Shown: positions 46,693 through 58,106 of the stretch, piece by piece
How the letters are laid out: every line of letters begins with the position of its first letter
Numbering within the stretch: the first letter of the stretch is position 1
Assembly (NCBI GenBank): GCA_928212115.1
Contig: CAKMRJ010005634.1
Span: 117,261,605 to 117,325,604 of the forward strand
DNA from: Lactuca virosa
Taxonomy: Eukaryota > Streptophyta > Magnoliopsida > Asterales > Asteraceae
Direction of reading: 5' to 3'
DNA: 64,000 bases
Notes under the pieces: generated by a model
What the model was told of the DNA's origin: nothing
The model's input: only the letters and a program-made list of their open reading frames with translations
Database searches by the model: none
Program-made: the position numbers and the translations under genes

Positions 46693-47522
46693 GTACCTCT
46701 TCAGCGAAGGGGAAGGAGTCGGCACGGTAGTAGCGCATCGCACACACATGATTTCCGCATTTTGAGATCCATTGGATTGTACTCTGACATTATTACTATT
46801 TTATGTTATAGTTTTGAGAAACGTGACTAAAGTTTTGTGAGATGATATGAATCGTTGATGTTTTCCAGTAAACTGTCGTTTAAATTACTTAATTAAAAAC
46901 AAAATTTTTGGTCTTGAAAATTAGGATGTTACACTAGGCTAGGGATCTTCAGGAATTGCATGATAGAATTTCCTGGTTATATGATACCTGATAGCCTAGG
47001 GTTTTTCCTTATATGAAATTGACATCATTACTGTAGTTGCTTAGTGTATGAATTACGACTGTACATAATTAAGATCTTATAGCCTGAGAATGTTTGGTTT
47101 GGCCTTATTTCTTGTTCTTGTTTGATGAATGGCTTAGGGTAGGATCGTGTATTCGAAAGTCTATAGGGTCCAGCATTATGTATGGCTAGCATACAATAGT
47201 GTTGCAGGGTTGGTGGAAGTTTCATGGATGGGTTGTTTGGGACTAGTCCGCCAGTTATGAGATACTAGCCTTCCTCTAGGGGTGAGGATTGAGCGCATGT
47301 CATGCTTACGTATAGTGTTATGGCGTTGTGATGATACTTGAGACAAATATGGTTAGGTGTGGAAGGTAGTATGGGCCCGTACTACTAAAAGCATAAGACC
47401 TATATGTGTAGAAAGGAAGTCACAACCCCTAGGGTTTTGTTGGGAGTTGGTTCCCGGATTGTTATATGGAATATCTAATATCTTCATGGTATATGTTTAG
47501 CATGGTGGTTACTCGATGATTT

Positions 47523-47838
47523 ATGACTGGATCCGGGTCAGGATCAGGAGGCGGCGTACAGGAGGCACCAGCAGTGCCAGAGACTATCGGCCATATGGTG
47601 CCAGACGAGATGAACGCCAGGATCCGGGAGATCCTTCATGACGAGGTTGTTGCGATGTTCCAGGCTTAGTTACCGGAGATGTTTAGGTCTAACAAGACCG
47701 CCATGGTGGAGTATTCCGATGAGCGTTATGCAGCCCTTACTGAGGCGGTTGCCGTAATAGCTATAGTAGTTGTAATGGCGGCAGGGGGAGGAGCCAGTCG
47801 GGCTTTTCAATATCAGGACTTCAACAACACGAAGCCCC
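47523..47838 (+). pseudogene. Gypsy-E gag, 5' fragment
   Basis: The frame from ATG 47523 reads MTGSGSGSGGG, then MVPDEMNARIREILHDEVVAMF, a TAG at 47667, then SDERYAALTEAVA and FQYQDFNNTKPP, and ends abruptly at 47838 where LTR sequence of gypsy-F begins. It is the start of a gypsy capsid gene; everything downstream is missing. One in-frame stop and the truncation make it dead. Confidence 0.82.
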
Positions 47839-49448
47839 CTTTTATATCTATATACATATACATAATATATAACTAAGATTCAAACGACCTTCGGACAAAC
47901 ATCTGATACCCTAAGTCCACAACCAAACAAGGAACAGGAAATAAAGTGAGTTATCAGTCCTAAGTCCTTTCAATCCTACTTATATAACTATATCTATATA
48001 GATACACATTGGACAACATATAAGTTTAAAAGACAAAGAAGTTTTGTAAGACCTTTTGAAGAGTTTAAATAAGTATTGAAGACTTGATGTTATTTCATAA
48101 AACGATTTGAAAGCAGTTTGGCATATAGAAACAAGTTTGATAAAGAGTTTAACATGTAAAAGATTTTGATAAACATTTTGAAGTAGTTTGTTTGGTAACA
48201 CTGTTTGAAAAGTAAGAAAATCCGTATGTTTGATAAAACAGCTAACAGAGTAGAAAAATCCATTTGTTTGATAGTTATTAATCACATGTGATTGATATAA
48301 TAACTATAATGTTTCAACTTGTATCCCCCCCCCATAAAAGCATTTAAAATCATTTAAAAGGTAGATTAAGGGGTATGAACTCACCTGTAGTGAGTGGTTT
48401 GGATGGAAGTGCTGGATAGGATGTTAAGTGTTAAGTGAAGACTTGAGCACACGGGGATCCTATTTAACATATAATGACACATATATGTATCTAATTAGTG
48501 ATTAAGCAACTAATTAAGCAAGTAAAGACACCCTAGAACATGGAAAACACCTTGATTCATAGGGTTGCATCTAAGAGTTGTAGGGCCTCACATTGGAGTT
48601 TACGGCCCAAATGGTAAGGCCCATGAGTTTACGGCCCATGGGTTTACAGCCTAATGGGTTTACGGCAGTAAACTCATGTCATCATGTTTCATTTTGTGTG
48701 TTTAAGGTCCTACAAGTTTCCAGTAAGGGTTCTAGACTAAAGACCAAGCCTTAGGAAGCAGTTAGGGTCCATATGCACATATTATTTGGGTTTACGGCCA
48801 AGGGAGATTGCCTTGGCCGTAAACACCCTTTTGGACATGATTTCTTGATGTTTTATAGTTGTTTAACTAGTGATTCAAGCATACAACAAGCTAAGGTAAG
48901 AGTACTTACAATATAGGAGCTTGAAAGGGGGTTCACGGCCCAAGAACACTAGTGTGTGTTCTTGGTGTTCTTGGTGAAATGAAGAATGTTTGAAGATCTA
49001 AGAAAAGGGGATAGTTTCATGGATGAAATCATGTAAGATCACTAGATGAGGAAGGATATCAACTAATAAAGGCAAGAAACACTTACATTTGTGAGGATTG
49101 GAAGGAAAAATCTTGAAGATCCTTGGGAGAGAATCCGATTTCTCTAGCTTGGAAGGTGAAGAATGAATGAAAAATGACTAAGTGCCACATATATACTATG
49201 GTGTTTACGGCCACCATTGTGTTTACGGACGTAAACCCAATGGTCTTGGCCGTAAACATCTCTTTTGAGTGTTTATGGCTAGCTTGATGGGTTACAACTT
49301 CAATTGGCACTTCCGTTTACTCAATCCTTGGATGAATTAGTTTAGAATGCTCAGACGGACTCTAAACAAGGCCAAAAGTTAGCAGGAACAAGTCTAACTT
49401 TGATTGGATTGAATGATTGGTACAAGATTGAAATTTCGGGTTGTCACA
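47839..49448 (-). repeat. Gypsy-F 3' LTR, truncated
   Basis: 1610 bp matching 55843-57452 base for base in length, with about 29 differences by hand count (about 98 percent identity). The outer 1.3 kb of the LTR (matching 54526-55842) is missing and the break joins directly to gypsy-E gag. It holds GTTTACGGCC motifs and a perfect 14-bp-arm inverted repeat at 48790-48803 / 48811-48824. Confidence 0.9.
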
Positions 49449-49463
49449 TCATCCCCCCGTTAG
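49449..49463 (-). other. Polypurine tract of gypsy-F
   Basis: The minus strand reads ACGGGGGGATGA directly before TGTGACAACCC, the LTR start; it fixes the minus orientation. Confidence 0.8.
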
Positions 49464-49830
49464 AGGGAATTTCGTCCCGAAATTAGCGTTTAAGCAACTT
49501 AGTCATTATAAATAACTAAGCGACAAGATGAGGATATTTCGTTCTTATTTGATCCTCGCGCTCCCGAGTGAATTCCGGTCCTCGCTTGGCGTTCCAGCGA
49601 ACCTTCACTATTGGGATACGGCTTTGCTTTGTACACTCGACCTCTCGGTCCATGACCTCTACAGGTTCTTCCACGAAGTTGAGGCTCTCGTTGATCTCGA
49701 TCTCGTCGAGTGGGATTACAAGAGTCTCGTCGAACAGACACTTTTTCAAGTTCAAGACGTGCAAAGTAGAATGTACGTTACTAGGTTCGCGGGGGTAAAT
49801 TAAGTTTGTAAGCTACAGGGCCGATTCTAG
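49464..49830 (-). pseudogene. Gypsy-F integrase tail with chromodomain-like end
   Basis: The minus-strand frame 49516-49764 reads LKKCLFDETLVIPLDEIEIN, EEPVEVMDREV and RIPIVKVRWNAKRGPEF, then DQIRTKYP. This is the C-terminal tail of Tekay/Del-type chromoviruses, including the degenerate chromodomain thought to guide integration to heterochromatin. The integrase zinc finger and DDE core that should precede it are deleted. Confidence 0.82.
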
Positions 49831-49959
49831 CGAGAATCTCGAAAAACCCTTCGTAACTTTCCTATCGGTCTCTAGAGGCTTTCAATCGTCCACTAATCTG
49901 AACGATCCTCTCTATTGATTCCCGAAAGATCTCCGGACCTTCGGAGCAATTTATACTGC

Positions 49960-51060
49960 CTCTAACTCTAGATCGTGTGTTGCATAGCTGGCTTCGAGTG
50001 TCTTAAGCTGACGGAAGGCATAGGTATTGACCTTTCTTCGTTGCATCAAAATGCAACTGAGCCCTGGATTTGGATGCATCGCGATAGACCACAAAGTCTT
50101 CTATTCCTTTTGGGAGGGATAGTATCGGTGCGACGCATGAGGCTTGCTTCCGCGTTTGGAACGCTTTCTCCTGCTCCCCTTCCCAGTCAAGAGCCACGCT
50201 CTTCTGGGTCGAATTCATATAAGGCTTCGTAAATCGAGAGAAGTTCTGAAAGGACCTACTATAGTAGCCTGCGAGACTTAGAAATTTACGGATTTATGTA
50301 GGTGTCTTCGGATCTGACAGTTCTCAATGGCCTGGATTTTGGAAGTGTCTACATGAATTCCCTCTTCACTAACAATGTGACCCAGGAATTTCACCCTTCG
50401 AATCCAAAACTCGCATTTAAGAGAATTTCGCGTAGAGCCTCTCCGATCGTAATGTTTCCAAGACCTGTTGAAGATGTTGACTATGCTCCTCCTTACTACG
50501 AGAGTAGATAATTATGTCATCGAGGAAGACGATAACGAACTGATCCAAGTAAGGACGACACACCCTATTCATTAAATCCATGAATACTGCGGGCGCATAT
50601 GGTCAATCCGAATGGCATCACTACAAACTTGTAGTGTCCATAACGAGTTCGGAAGGTTGCTTTCGGAACATTCTCCTCTAGCACTCGTAACTGGTGATAT
50701 CCGGATCTCTTATCTATTTTTGAAAAGAAGTTTGTCCTTTGAAGTTGGTCAAATAAATCGTCTATGCGAGGCAGAGGGTAACGATTCTTAATGGTAATCT
50801 TGTTGAGTTCTCTGCAGTCGATGCACATACGAGACGATCCTTCTTTCTTCTTGACGAACAAGACCGGAGCTCCCCAGGGTGAGAAGCTTGGCCTTATAAA
50901 ATCCCTTGTTGAGCAGTTCGTTAAGTTGACCGGACAGTTCTTGCATCTCTTCAGGTGTTAGGCGATAGGGAGATTTAGCTAATGGGGTAGCCCCTGGAAC
51001 TAAGTCGGTTCTGAACTCGACTTGACGTTGTGGAGGTAATCCTGGGAGTTTTCTGTTCTA
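49960..51060 (-). pseudogene. Gypsy-F RT and start of RNase H
   Basis: Minus-strand reading in order: RQVEFRTDLVPGATPLAKSP and EEMQELSGQLNELLNKGF (about 51030-50900), a one-base frameshift near 50895, FVKKKEGSSRMCIDCRELNK, NRYPLPRIDDLFDQLQ, and RYGHYKFVVMPFGLT (50590). Broken frames then show LETLRSERLYAKFS, SLAGYYSRSFQNFSR, WEGEQEKAF, APILSLPKGIEDFVVYRDAS and CNTRS near 49980. The FxDD palm motif is shifted out of frame near 50520, and RNase H is cut short. Protease was not found between this block and the gag zinc knuckles. Confidence 0.85.
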
Positions 51061-51842
51061 TCCGAATCTCTTGTCTCGATTGGCGGGAAAGGAATTTGAC
51101 TGGCTCCTAAGTTTATTCACCTGGTAGTGCGATCACTCGTATTCTTGAGCAGTCTTCGTCCTGAAGTTCCTTTTTGGAGTTATATTTGGTTCATCAATCA
51201 CAGCTTCGCGTATACGAGTCGTATATAATTAAGGTTGAAAAGGACGTCGAATAAATGATCCTTCTCTAAGCTCACATCCAAACAAGGAAAAGAAGTTAAA
51301 GTGGAACCATCAATTCTAAACTTGTAGAACCTTGATTATATACCACCCTTGCGTATACGTTCCTCAGCGATATATTAACCGTATGGGTCTTCGGATGGAA
51401 CTTGACGTACTGTACGAGTGGTATTCCAGGGAGGTTTCTTCGGGAAGGATACGAAACATAAGATACCCTACTCATGAGTATCTCGGAGCTCTGGAATGAC
51501 GGCTTCGCTAGAAAGGCGATTACGGGGAAAAGAATTTTCGCACGAGACTGACATTGTGAGGATCGAATTGAATCTGGTTACATGATAATGTCGGACTACT
51601 CAGAATAAAAGGCGTTAGACTAGATCATAAAGGTGTTAAAAAACATAATGGTGCAACTTGACAGAGTTTCAGTACTTTAGTTTTGTCTTACAAGACTGTT
51701 GCTGTGAACAAGGTATACTACAAAAGCAAGTACACGCAGCACGAGAGTCCCTTAACTGACGGGATCTCACAAAAGATATGACTCGAGTTGCACTAGTTTT
51801 TAACAGTTCATAAGTATAATATAACGAAAACACCCTAGAATT

Positions 51843-52598
51843 TCAACGTGGGTCCGGAGTAGTCTCTCCTGTACCAGTGATCCTTAGTATCTTCCCGTTT
51901 GCGCCAGAGTTCTTGGTTATTGGACAATCCTTCTCGAGGTGTCCAATCTCGCCGCATAGATGACATATCTGGCTTGCACCAACGTCGGTGGTGGAAGTGA
52001 AGTGTCGGGTCGGAGTTACGTGGACACGAGCGCTTGCATTGTTCTTCTCCTTTGGACAATTCCTTTTATAGTGTCCGGTTTCACCACAACCATAGCAAGC
52101 CGGGCTGACTCCGATGCTAGTGGCTTGGGAGGTTGTTCGTGCCGGCGCTCTACAGGCACTAGTAGTGTACCCCTTTCGGTTGCAATTGAAGCATTGCAAC
52201 TCATGGCAAACTCCGTGATGATGAAAAGTACACTTTTCACACTTCGGGAGTGTTCCCTCATATGGTCTGATCGGTGTTGGAGTGGCAGGGGTCGCCACTT
52301 GTTGCTGTTGCATGACAAGTCTTTGAGATCGCTTGCGCTCCTTTTGGGCTTGACGCTTTCGTTTCTTATTCTCAGATTTGTGAATTTGGGTGTTTGTGAA
52401 CGTTACCATTTGTTGATTTCCCAGATTGATGCAACAATTTGAACTGTCAACACCTTTTCCAGCCTTGACTGCGTTGCTTGCATTGAAGTGTACAAAGACA
52501 ACTGTCAAGGCAGCTGTTACCGCGACTTGGAAGGTAGCGGCGTCTATATGAAGGATCGGGGTTTCGTCGTTCGGTTGACTGTTTCTGGATGACGACAT
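51843..52598 (-). pseudogene. Gypsy-F gag lacking the capsid domain, with zinc knuckles
   Basis: An open frame of 251 codons from ATG 52598. The start MSSSRNSQPNDETPILHID is followed by a basic stretch (KKRKRQAQKERKR) and then Cys-rich segments: CEKCTFHHHGVC, CFNCNRKGYTTSAC (His replaced by Tyr), CYGCGETGHYKRNC and CHLCGEIGHLEKDC, the last two complete C-x2-C-x4-H-x4-C knuckles that bind RNA. The roughly 200-residue capsid domain expected between the start and the basic stretch is missing without breaking the frame. It could still make a small RNA-binding protein; whether it is expressed is unknown. Confidence 0.85.
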
Positions 52599-53182
52599 GA
52601 TTCTGACATACGAAAGAAAAGGAGTTCGTAAGTGATTATGGTCGGTCCTAGGTGTGTTCTACTCATTCATGTAAAGATAAAGTTTTTGTTTTGTTAAACT
52701 GTTCTCGATGGTTTGACCTACATCCCTATGATGTAGTACTGGTAAAGGGTTGGAGTAAGTTTGTAGAATGTTCACTAGACGATTGTTATTTTGAACTAGG
52801 CTATCATTGGTAGGTGGATAACATGATCCAACCTTTGACAAGAATTGGAAGTGTTCCTTGAGCTAATTCACCACAGCTCAATAATCTGACGAAAGTGAGG
52901 TTTAGATAGGATTCCAATGATAGTAGAATGAAAGTATTTGAACAAGGATTGACACAGAAATTTGCCGACTGTCAATATCGTTGATAATTAAGATGTAATA
53001 CGTTCGGAAAAAATGACCTTGGAGTAGGTCTTACATCATATCCGAAGCGGAAACGTTTTGACAGCATAACGGCCTAAATAGAAAGTACTTACAGTACAGA
53101 GTTTGCTACATAGAAAAGTGCTACTTGGAGCATAGATAGGAAGGCTATTCTTTCAACCAATGAAAGAAAAGTAAGATATCTC

Positions 53183-53812
53183 CTACCGGTGACGGTTATC
53201 CCTTGGGTGAGTCCTTAGTTCATCCAGCTGACGCTCCACATCAAGTAGGTGCCTATCGTACACCCTTTGGCGAACTCGGAGCTCTATGACTTCAGCTCGA
53301 GTTTCAGCTAGCTCTTGCTACAGGGCCTCGTGGTCTCCCCTAGATCTCTCACGATCATCTTCTAGATGAATGGTGTGGATGGTATGCATTCTCGCATTGG
53401 CGTCAACTTCCGTGATTCGATGGAGAGCTGTTCTGCCCTGAATTTCATTTCGGGCAACTCTGCGGACCAGTATTGGCAAGACTCTGTCTGCTGAGCCTCC
53501 TTCGCTCAGGTCATAAAAGCTTCGGTTCCCATTGAATGACATGGGCTGATCCTACTCTTGGCTCCATGTTTCCAAGCTTTCCACCCATGGAGGCGTCGGG
53601 CCTTGAAAAGCCGGACGAGGGTTAGCATTTGGGACAGGAGCCATCAGGGGTAGGTTCTCAACTTCTGGCTCGGAGTCAGAACCATCCGAAAAGCCTTTAG
53701 CCTGGTGATCATCCACAGGGATTGGGTGATCATTTTCTGGCTCTGCTTCAAACCCTCCTCCATCAGCTTGGTTAGGGAAGTACGGGTCGTCGTGGGGTTG
53801 GAATCCAGCCAT
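53183..53812 (-). pseudogene. Extra ORF upstream of gag in gypsy-F, coiled-coil end
   Basis: A 210-codon reading frame (ATG 53810-53812, TAG 53183-53185) interrupted by two in-frame TAG (53552-53554 and 53318-53320), each where CAG (Gln) is plausible. The N-half is acidic and Pro-rich (MAGFQPHDDPYF, SDGSDSEPEVENLP, PPWVESLETW). The middle is basic (RVLPILVRRVARNEIQGR). The end, ELAETRAEVIELRVRQRVYD then LLDVERQLDELR, looks like a coiled coil. It has no relation to gag or pol that I recognise. It lies about 0.6 kb upstream of the gag start. Confidence 0.6.
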
Positions 53813-54510
53813 GTTATTTACGCGAGAAAAGGGGTATAAGAAGTAACTAAATAGACGTACTAATTAGATAGTTATAAGATGATCTTTATCAGTTACTTCA
53901 ATACTTGTTTAGTGCATACCGGTTATATGTAATTAGAACAGGATAGACCTTCGAATAAGTGACCCTAACTTGAAACCCACAACCAAACAAGGAACAGGGA
54001 GTAAAGCAAAGATTACAGATTCTAAGTCTATGACATCCTAGTTACATATAACCTTAGTGTATCCACTTAGCAACTATTGACCTACTGATAAAGACCTTTT
54101 TAGTTTGCACATAAGTAAATTATTGTAACACAAAATACTCCTATAGTATTTTAAGTTTATGTCTTGTTCTAATGTTTTCGTTGTAGTATTGTTGGTAAGT
54201 TTTTAGACTTGTTGCAACCTCACAACCACTCTTAGAAACATGCTAGTCACTCCTCAGATAATATAGTTGATCAGGCTATATCTTCCCAGTTTTGACTATA
54301 TGTCTCTAAGTCTAATTGTGCTGCCCAACAATCGTAATACTTTTGTTATGTCCTAGTGACACTGATTTTAGCATGAATGCAGGTAAGTATACTTAGTTAA
54401 ATATCTTATTATTTAAAAGTATAAACTCTTGGTCAGAGTATTTTAATCCCGTTGTGTTTATAGTTTGTATATCTTTTATGGGTTGATATACTCGATTCAC
54501 TATAAACAAT

Positions 54511-54522
54511 GCTCTGATACCA
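54511..54522 (-). other. tRNA-iMet primer-binding site of gypsy-F
   Basis: The plus strand reads GCTCTGATACCA (minus TGGTATCAGAGC), three bases from the LTR end at 54526. Confidence 0.95.
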
Positions 54523-54525
54523 ATA

Positions 54526-57452
54526 TGTCACACCCTAAAACCGGAACGGCGGAAACGTTCTGGGATGGAGGACGTCATGTACAGTATCACAACAATGCAT
54601 AGTAGTAAACAAGTAACAACATCATTCATTGCATTAATAATATAATTTAATACAAGTGTGTTCTGTGAAGTTTATAAGACACCAAAAAATGTAAATCAAA
54701 ATAAGAGATGAGTCTTGAACGAACTCCATCTTCTCAGTACCTGGCACCTGTCTACTGATGACCTGAGAATACAAGTTATTTTGAAAGAGTTTATTAGCAT
54801 TAATGCTGGTGAGTTCATAAGTATTTTAGCGTCATTGTTTGTATGTAAAATGTTTGTATGTGTTTGATGTATAAGTTTGTAAATGTTTGTAACTCTTAGA
54901 AAATCCTATATTTTCTACTTAACGTAGCCTTCTACCAAGGCATCAAATGAAATGCATGTTTGTTTCTTGTGGAGGTGAGTATTTTCCCAAGTAAGAGTAT
55001 CATTAACTAAATATAGTTATACATTAATGAGTATGTGATAAGATCACAAAGTAAATGTAATAGGGAAAATAATGTTTTGCCTCAGCAGTGACACTGCTGG
55101 TTATAAAGTGATAAAATACAGACTCCAAGTAGTATTAAATGTACAATACGCCTCGGAGAGTCTAAAGTAATGAAATGCATACTCCAGGTGGTATTAAATG
55201 GACAATACGCCTCGGAGAGTCTAAAGTAATGAAATGCAGACTCCAGGTGGTATTAAATGAACAATACGCCTCAGAGAGTCTAAAGTAATGAAATGCAGAC
55301 TCCAGGTGGTATTAAATGAACAATACGCCTCGGAGAGTCTAAAGTAATGAAATGCAGACTCCAGGTGGTATTAAATGAACAATACGCCTCGAAGAGTCTA
55401 AAGTAATGAAATGTAGACTCCAGGTGGTATTAAATGAACAATACACCTCGGAGAGCCTAAGTAATGAAATGCGGACTCCAGGTGGTATTAAATGAACAAT
55501 ACGCCTCGGAGAGTCTATTTGCCTTTAATCCCTAGTTGGTTAATTAAAGGTTTAAATGCGAACTCGTATGTCACATTAATTTATCGTATAACAGTGGTTG
55601 TATAGTAAGTCATAACGTAGAAATGTTCTTTCTGTACTAATGTATAGTATACTCTCCTAGTTTCTCATAATAGTATATATTGACTCATGTATGAACTGAC
55701 TCATTGTATGTTTCATTGTTCTAGTAATAGTATTAGTAACTTCCTAAACTATACCTATAATAGTTTACTAGAAATGTTGATTGTATGAATGAACATGTTT
55801 ATATACCTTTGCTACCGAAAGGTATTGAACTGGATGAAGGAACTTTTATATCTATATACATGTACATAATATATAACTAAGATTCAAACGACCTTCGGAC
55901 AAACATCTGATACCCTAAGCCCACAACCAAACAAGGAACAGGAAGTAAGGTGAGCTATCAGTCCTAAGTCCTTTCAATCCTACTTATATAACTATATCTA
56001 TATAGATACACATTGGACAACATATAAGTTTAAAAGACAAAGAAGTTTTGTAAGACCTTTTGAAGAGTTTAAATAAGTATTGAAGACGTGATGTTATTTC
56101 ATAAAACGATTTGAAAGCAGTTTGGCATATAGAAACAAGTTTGATAAATAGTTTAACATGTAAAAGAGTTTGATAAACATTTTGAAGTAGTTTGTTTGGT
56201 AACACTGTTTGAAAAGTAAGAAAATCTGTATGTTTGATAAAACAGCTAACAGAGTAGAAAAATCCATTTGTTTGATAGTTACTAATCACATGTGATTGAT
56301 ATAATAACTATAATGTTTCAACTTGTACCCCCCCCCCATAAAAGCATTTAAAATCATTTAAAAGGTAGATTAAGGGGTATGAACTCACCTGTAGTGAGTG
56401 GTTTGGATGGAAGTGCTGGATAGGATGCTAAGTGTCAAGTGAAGAATTAAGCACACACGGATCCTATCTAACATATAATGACACATATATGTATCTAATT
56501 AGTGATTAAGAAACTAATTAAGCAACTAAAGACACCCTAGGACATGGAAAACACCTTGATTCATAGGGTTGCATCTAAGAGTTGTAGGGCCTCACATTGG
56601 AGTTTACGGCCCAAATGGTAAGGCCCATGAGTTTACGGCCCATGGGTTTACGGCCCAATGGGTTTACGGCAGTAAACTCATGTCATCATGTTTCATTTTG
56701 TGTGTTTAAGGTCCTACAAGTTTCCAGTAACGGTTCTAGACTAAAGACCAAGCCTTAGGAAGCAGTTAGGGTCCATATGCACACATTATTTGGGTTTACG
56801 GCCAAGGGAGATTGCCTTGGCCGTAAACACCCTTTTGGACATGATTTCTCGATGTTTTATAGTTGTTTAACTAGTGATTCAAGCATACAACAAGCTAAGG
56901 TAAGAGTACTTACAATATAGGAGCTTGAAAGGGGGTTCACGGCCCAAGAACACTAGTGTGTGTTCTTGGTGTTCTTGGTGAAATGAAGAATGTTTGAAGA
57001 TCTAAGAAAAGGGGATGGTTTCATGGATGAAATCATGTAAGATCACTAGATGATGAAGGATATCAACTAATAAAGGCAAGAAACACTTACATTTGTGAGG
57101 ATTGGAAGGAAAAATCTTGAAGATCCTTGGGAGAGAATCCGATTTCTCTAGCTTGGAAGGTGAAGAATGAATGAAAAATGACTAAGTGCCACATATATAC
57201 TATGGTGTTTACGGCCACCATTGTGTTTACGGACGTAAACCCAATGGTCTTGGCCGTAAACATCTCTTTTGAGTGTTTATGGCTAGCTTGATGGGTTACA
57301 ACTTCAGTTGGCACTTCCGTTTACTCAATCCTTGGATGAATTAGTTTAGAATGCTCAGACGGACTCTAAACAAGGCCAAAAGTTAGCAGGAACAAGTCTA
57401 ACTTTGATTGGATTGAATGATTGGTACAAGATTGAAATTTCGGGTTGTCACA
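54526..57452 (-). repeat. Gypsy-F 5' LTR, full length
   Basis: 2927 bp, with plus-strand ends TGTCACACCC and GGGTTGTCACA (minus: TGTGACAACCC ... GGGTGTGACA). It contains a 59-bp tandem repeat (55108-55518), GTTTACGGCC clusters (56598-56665, 57205-57265) and the 14-bp-arm inverted repeat at 56794-56807 / 56815-56828. It is inserted in the 5' LTR of gypsy-G, which resumes at 57453. Confidence 0.9.
55108..55518 (-). repeat. 59-bp tandem repeat, 7 units, in gypsy-F LTR
   Basis: CAATACGCCTC recurs at 55144, 55203, 55262, 55321, 55380, 55439 (CAATACACCTC) and 55497, a 58-59-bp spacing. Each unit reads GACTCCAGGTGGTATTAAAT, then CGGAGAGTCTAAAGTAATG. Units are nearly identical, so the array is young. 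Confidence 0.97.
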
Positions 57453-57497
57453 GTCAGACAGTCTCAGATTTAGCACCTCAGCAGCCAGCGTTACGAG

Positions 57498-58106
57498 GTG
57501 AGTTTCCTTCCAGTAGGAACGGGTCTACGGCCACAATGTCGGCCCGTTTAGTTAGCAGTAGTTCCGAACTTCGGTCCGACGCAGTAGTTCAGTGTGCTTG
57601 AGGTCTTTGTGATTCAAGCATGTTTTTGTGTTATGTGTTCCGGACTTCGGTCCGATGCAGTATGCAGTATATGTGTTTATGCTAGTAGTTATGATTATGC
57701 TATGCTTTTTTCAGTCAGTTCCGGACTTCGTTCCAATGCAGAGGGCAAGGCCCTGGTTAGTTCCGGACTTCGGTCCGATGCAGTTTCCGGACTTCGGTCT
57801 GATGCAGAGGGCAAGGCCCTGGTTAGTTCCAGACTTCGGTCCGATGCAGTTTCCGGACTTCGGTCCGATGCAGAAGGAAAGGCCCTGGTTAGTTCCGGAC
57901 TTCGGTCCGATGCAGTTTCTGGACTGCTGTCCGATGTAGAGGGCAAGGCCCTGGTTAGTTCCGGACTTCGGTCCGATGCAGTTTTCGGACCTCGGTCTGA
58001 TGCAGTGGGCAAGGCCCAGTAGTTGCTTATATGTTATTGTATGGTATGTGGTAGTTTTGGGGAGCTCACTAAGCTTTGTGCTTACAGTTTCAGTTTTTGG
58101 TTTCAG
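57498..58106 (+). other. Putative LTR intron in gypsy-G
   Basis: Donor CGAG|GTGAGTTTCC at 57498, acceptor TTTTGGTTTCAG|GTAC ending 58106, 609 nt, enclosing the TTCCGGACTTCGGTCCGATG minisatellite. Confidence 0.5.
57640..58015 (+). repeat. TTCCGGACTTCGGTCCGATG minisatellite
   Basis: About ten copies of TTCCGGACTTCGGTCCGATG or variants (57640-57990), alternating with AGAGGGCAAGGCCCTGGTTAG in a higher-order unit of about 66 bp. CGGAC...GTCCG makes each copy a small inverted repeat. Confidence 0.95.

Larger units (their letters stand above)
44896..46933 (+). mobile_element. Solo gypsy LTR, plus strand, TSD CTAGG
   Basis: 2038 bp starting TGTAACGCCCGG, ending AGGATGTTACA, flanked by CTAGG at 44891-44895 and 46934-46938. 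There is no primer site or internal region, so it is a solo LTR. It has TATTTAAA at 45097-45104, four ACTCG-N-CGAGT motifs before it and about a dozen after (45658-46083), a 54-bp minisatellite and donor/acceptor-like sites. It belongs to the same family as the minus solo LTR at 25927. Confidence 0.94.
44691..47522 (+). mobile_element. Gypsy-E 5' leader, interrupted by a solo LTR
   Basis: Untranslated leader between the primer site and gag. The solo LTR 44896-46933 is inserted in it; the leader proper is 44691-44895 and 46939-47522, about 0.8 kb. No frames or other features recognised. Confidence 0.75.

Noticed and set aside
52016..52442. Open frames opposite the gypsy-F zinc-knuckle gag (51960-52442 plus, 52016-52318 minus)
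   Set aside because: They are shadows of the gag frame 51843-52598, which has clear CCHC motifs.
55108..55518. Regular 59-bp repeats as a CRISPR-like array
   Set aside because: There are no unique spacers; the whole unit repeats, and the setting is a plant LTR.
57594..58022. A 142-codon plus-strand frame and a 105-codon minus-strand frame with SGLRSDA or SDRSPE repeats
   Set aside because: They come from translating the LTR minisatellite; both strands are open and the repeat unit explains it.
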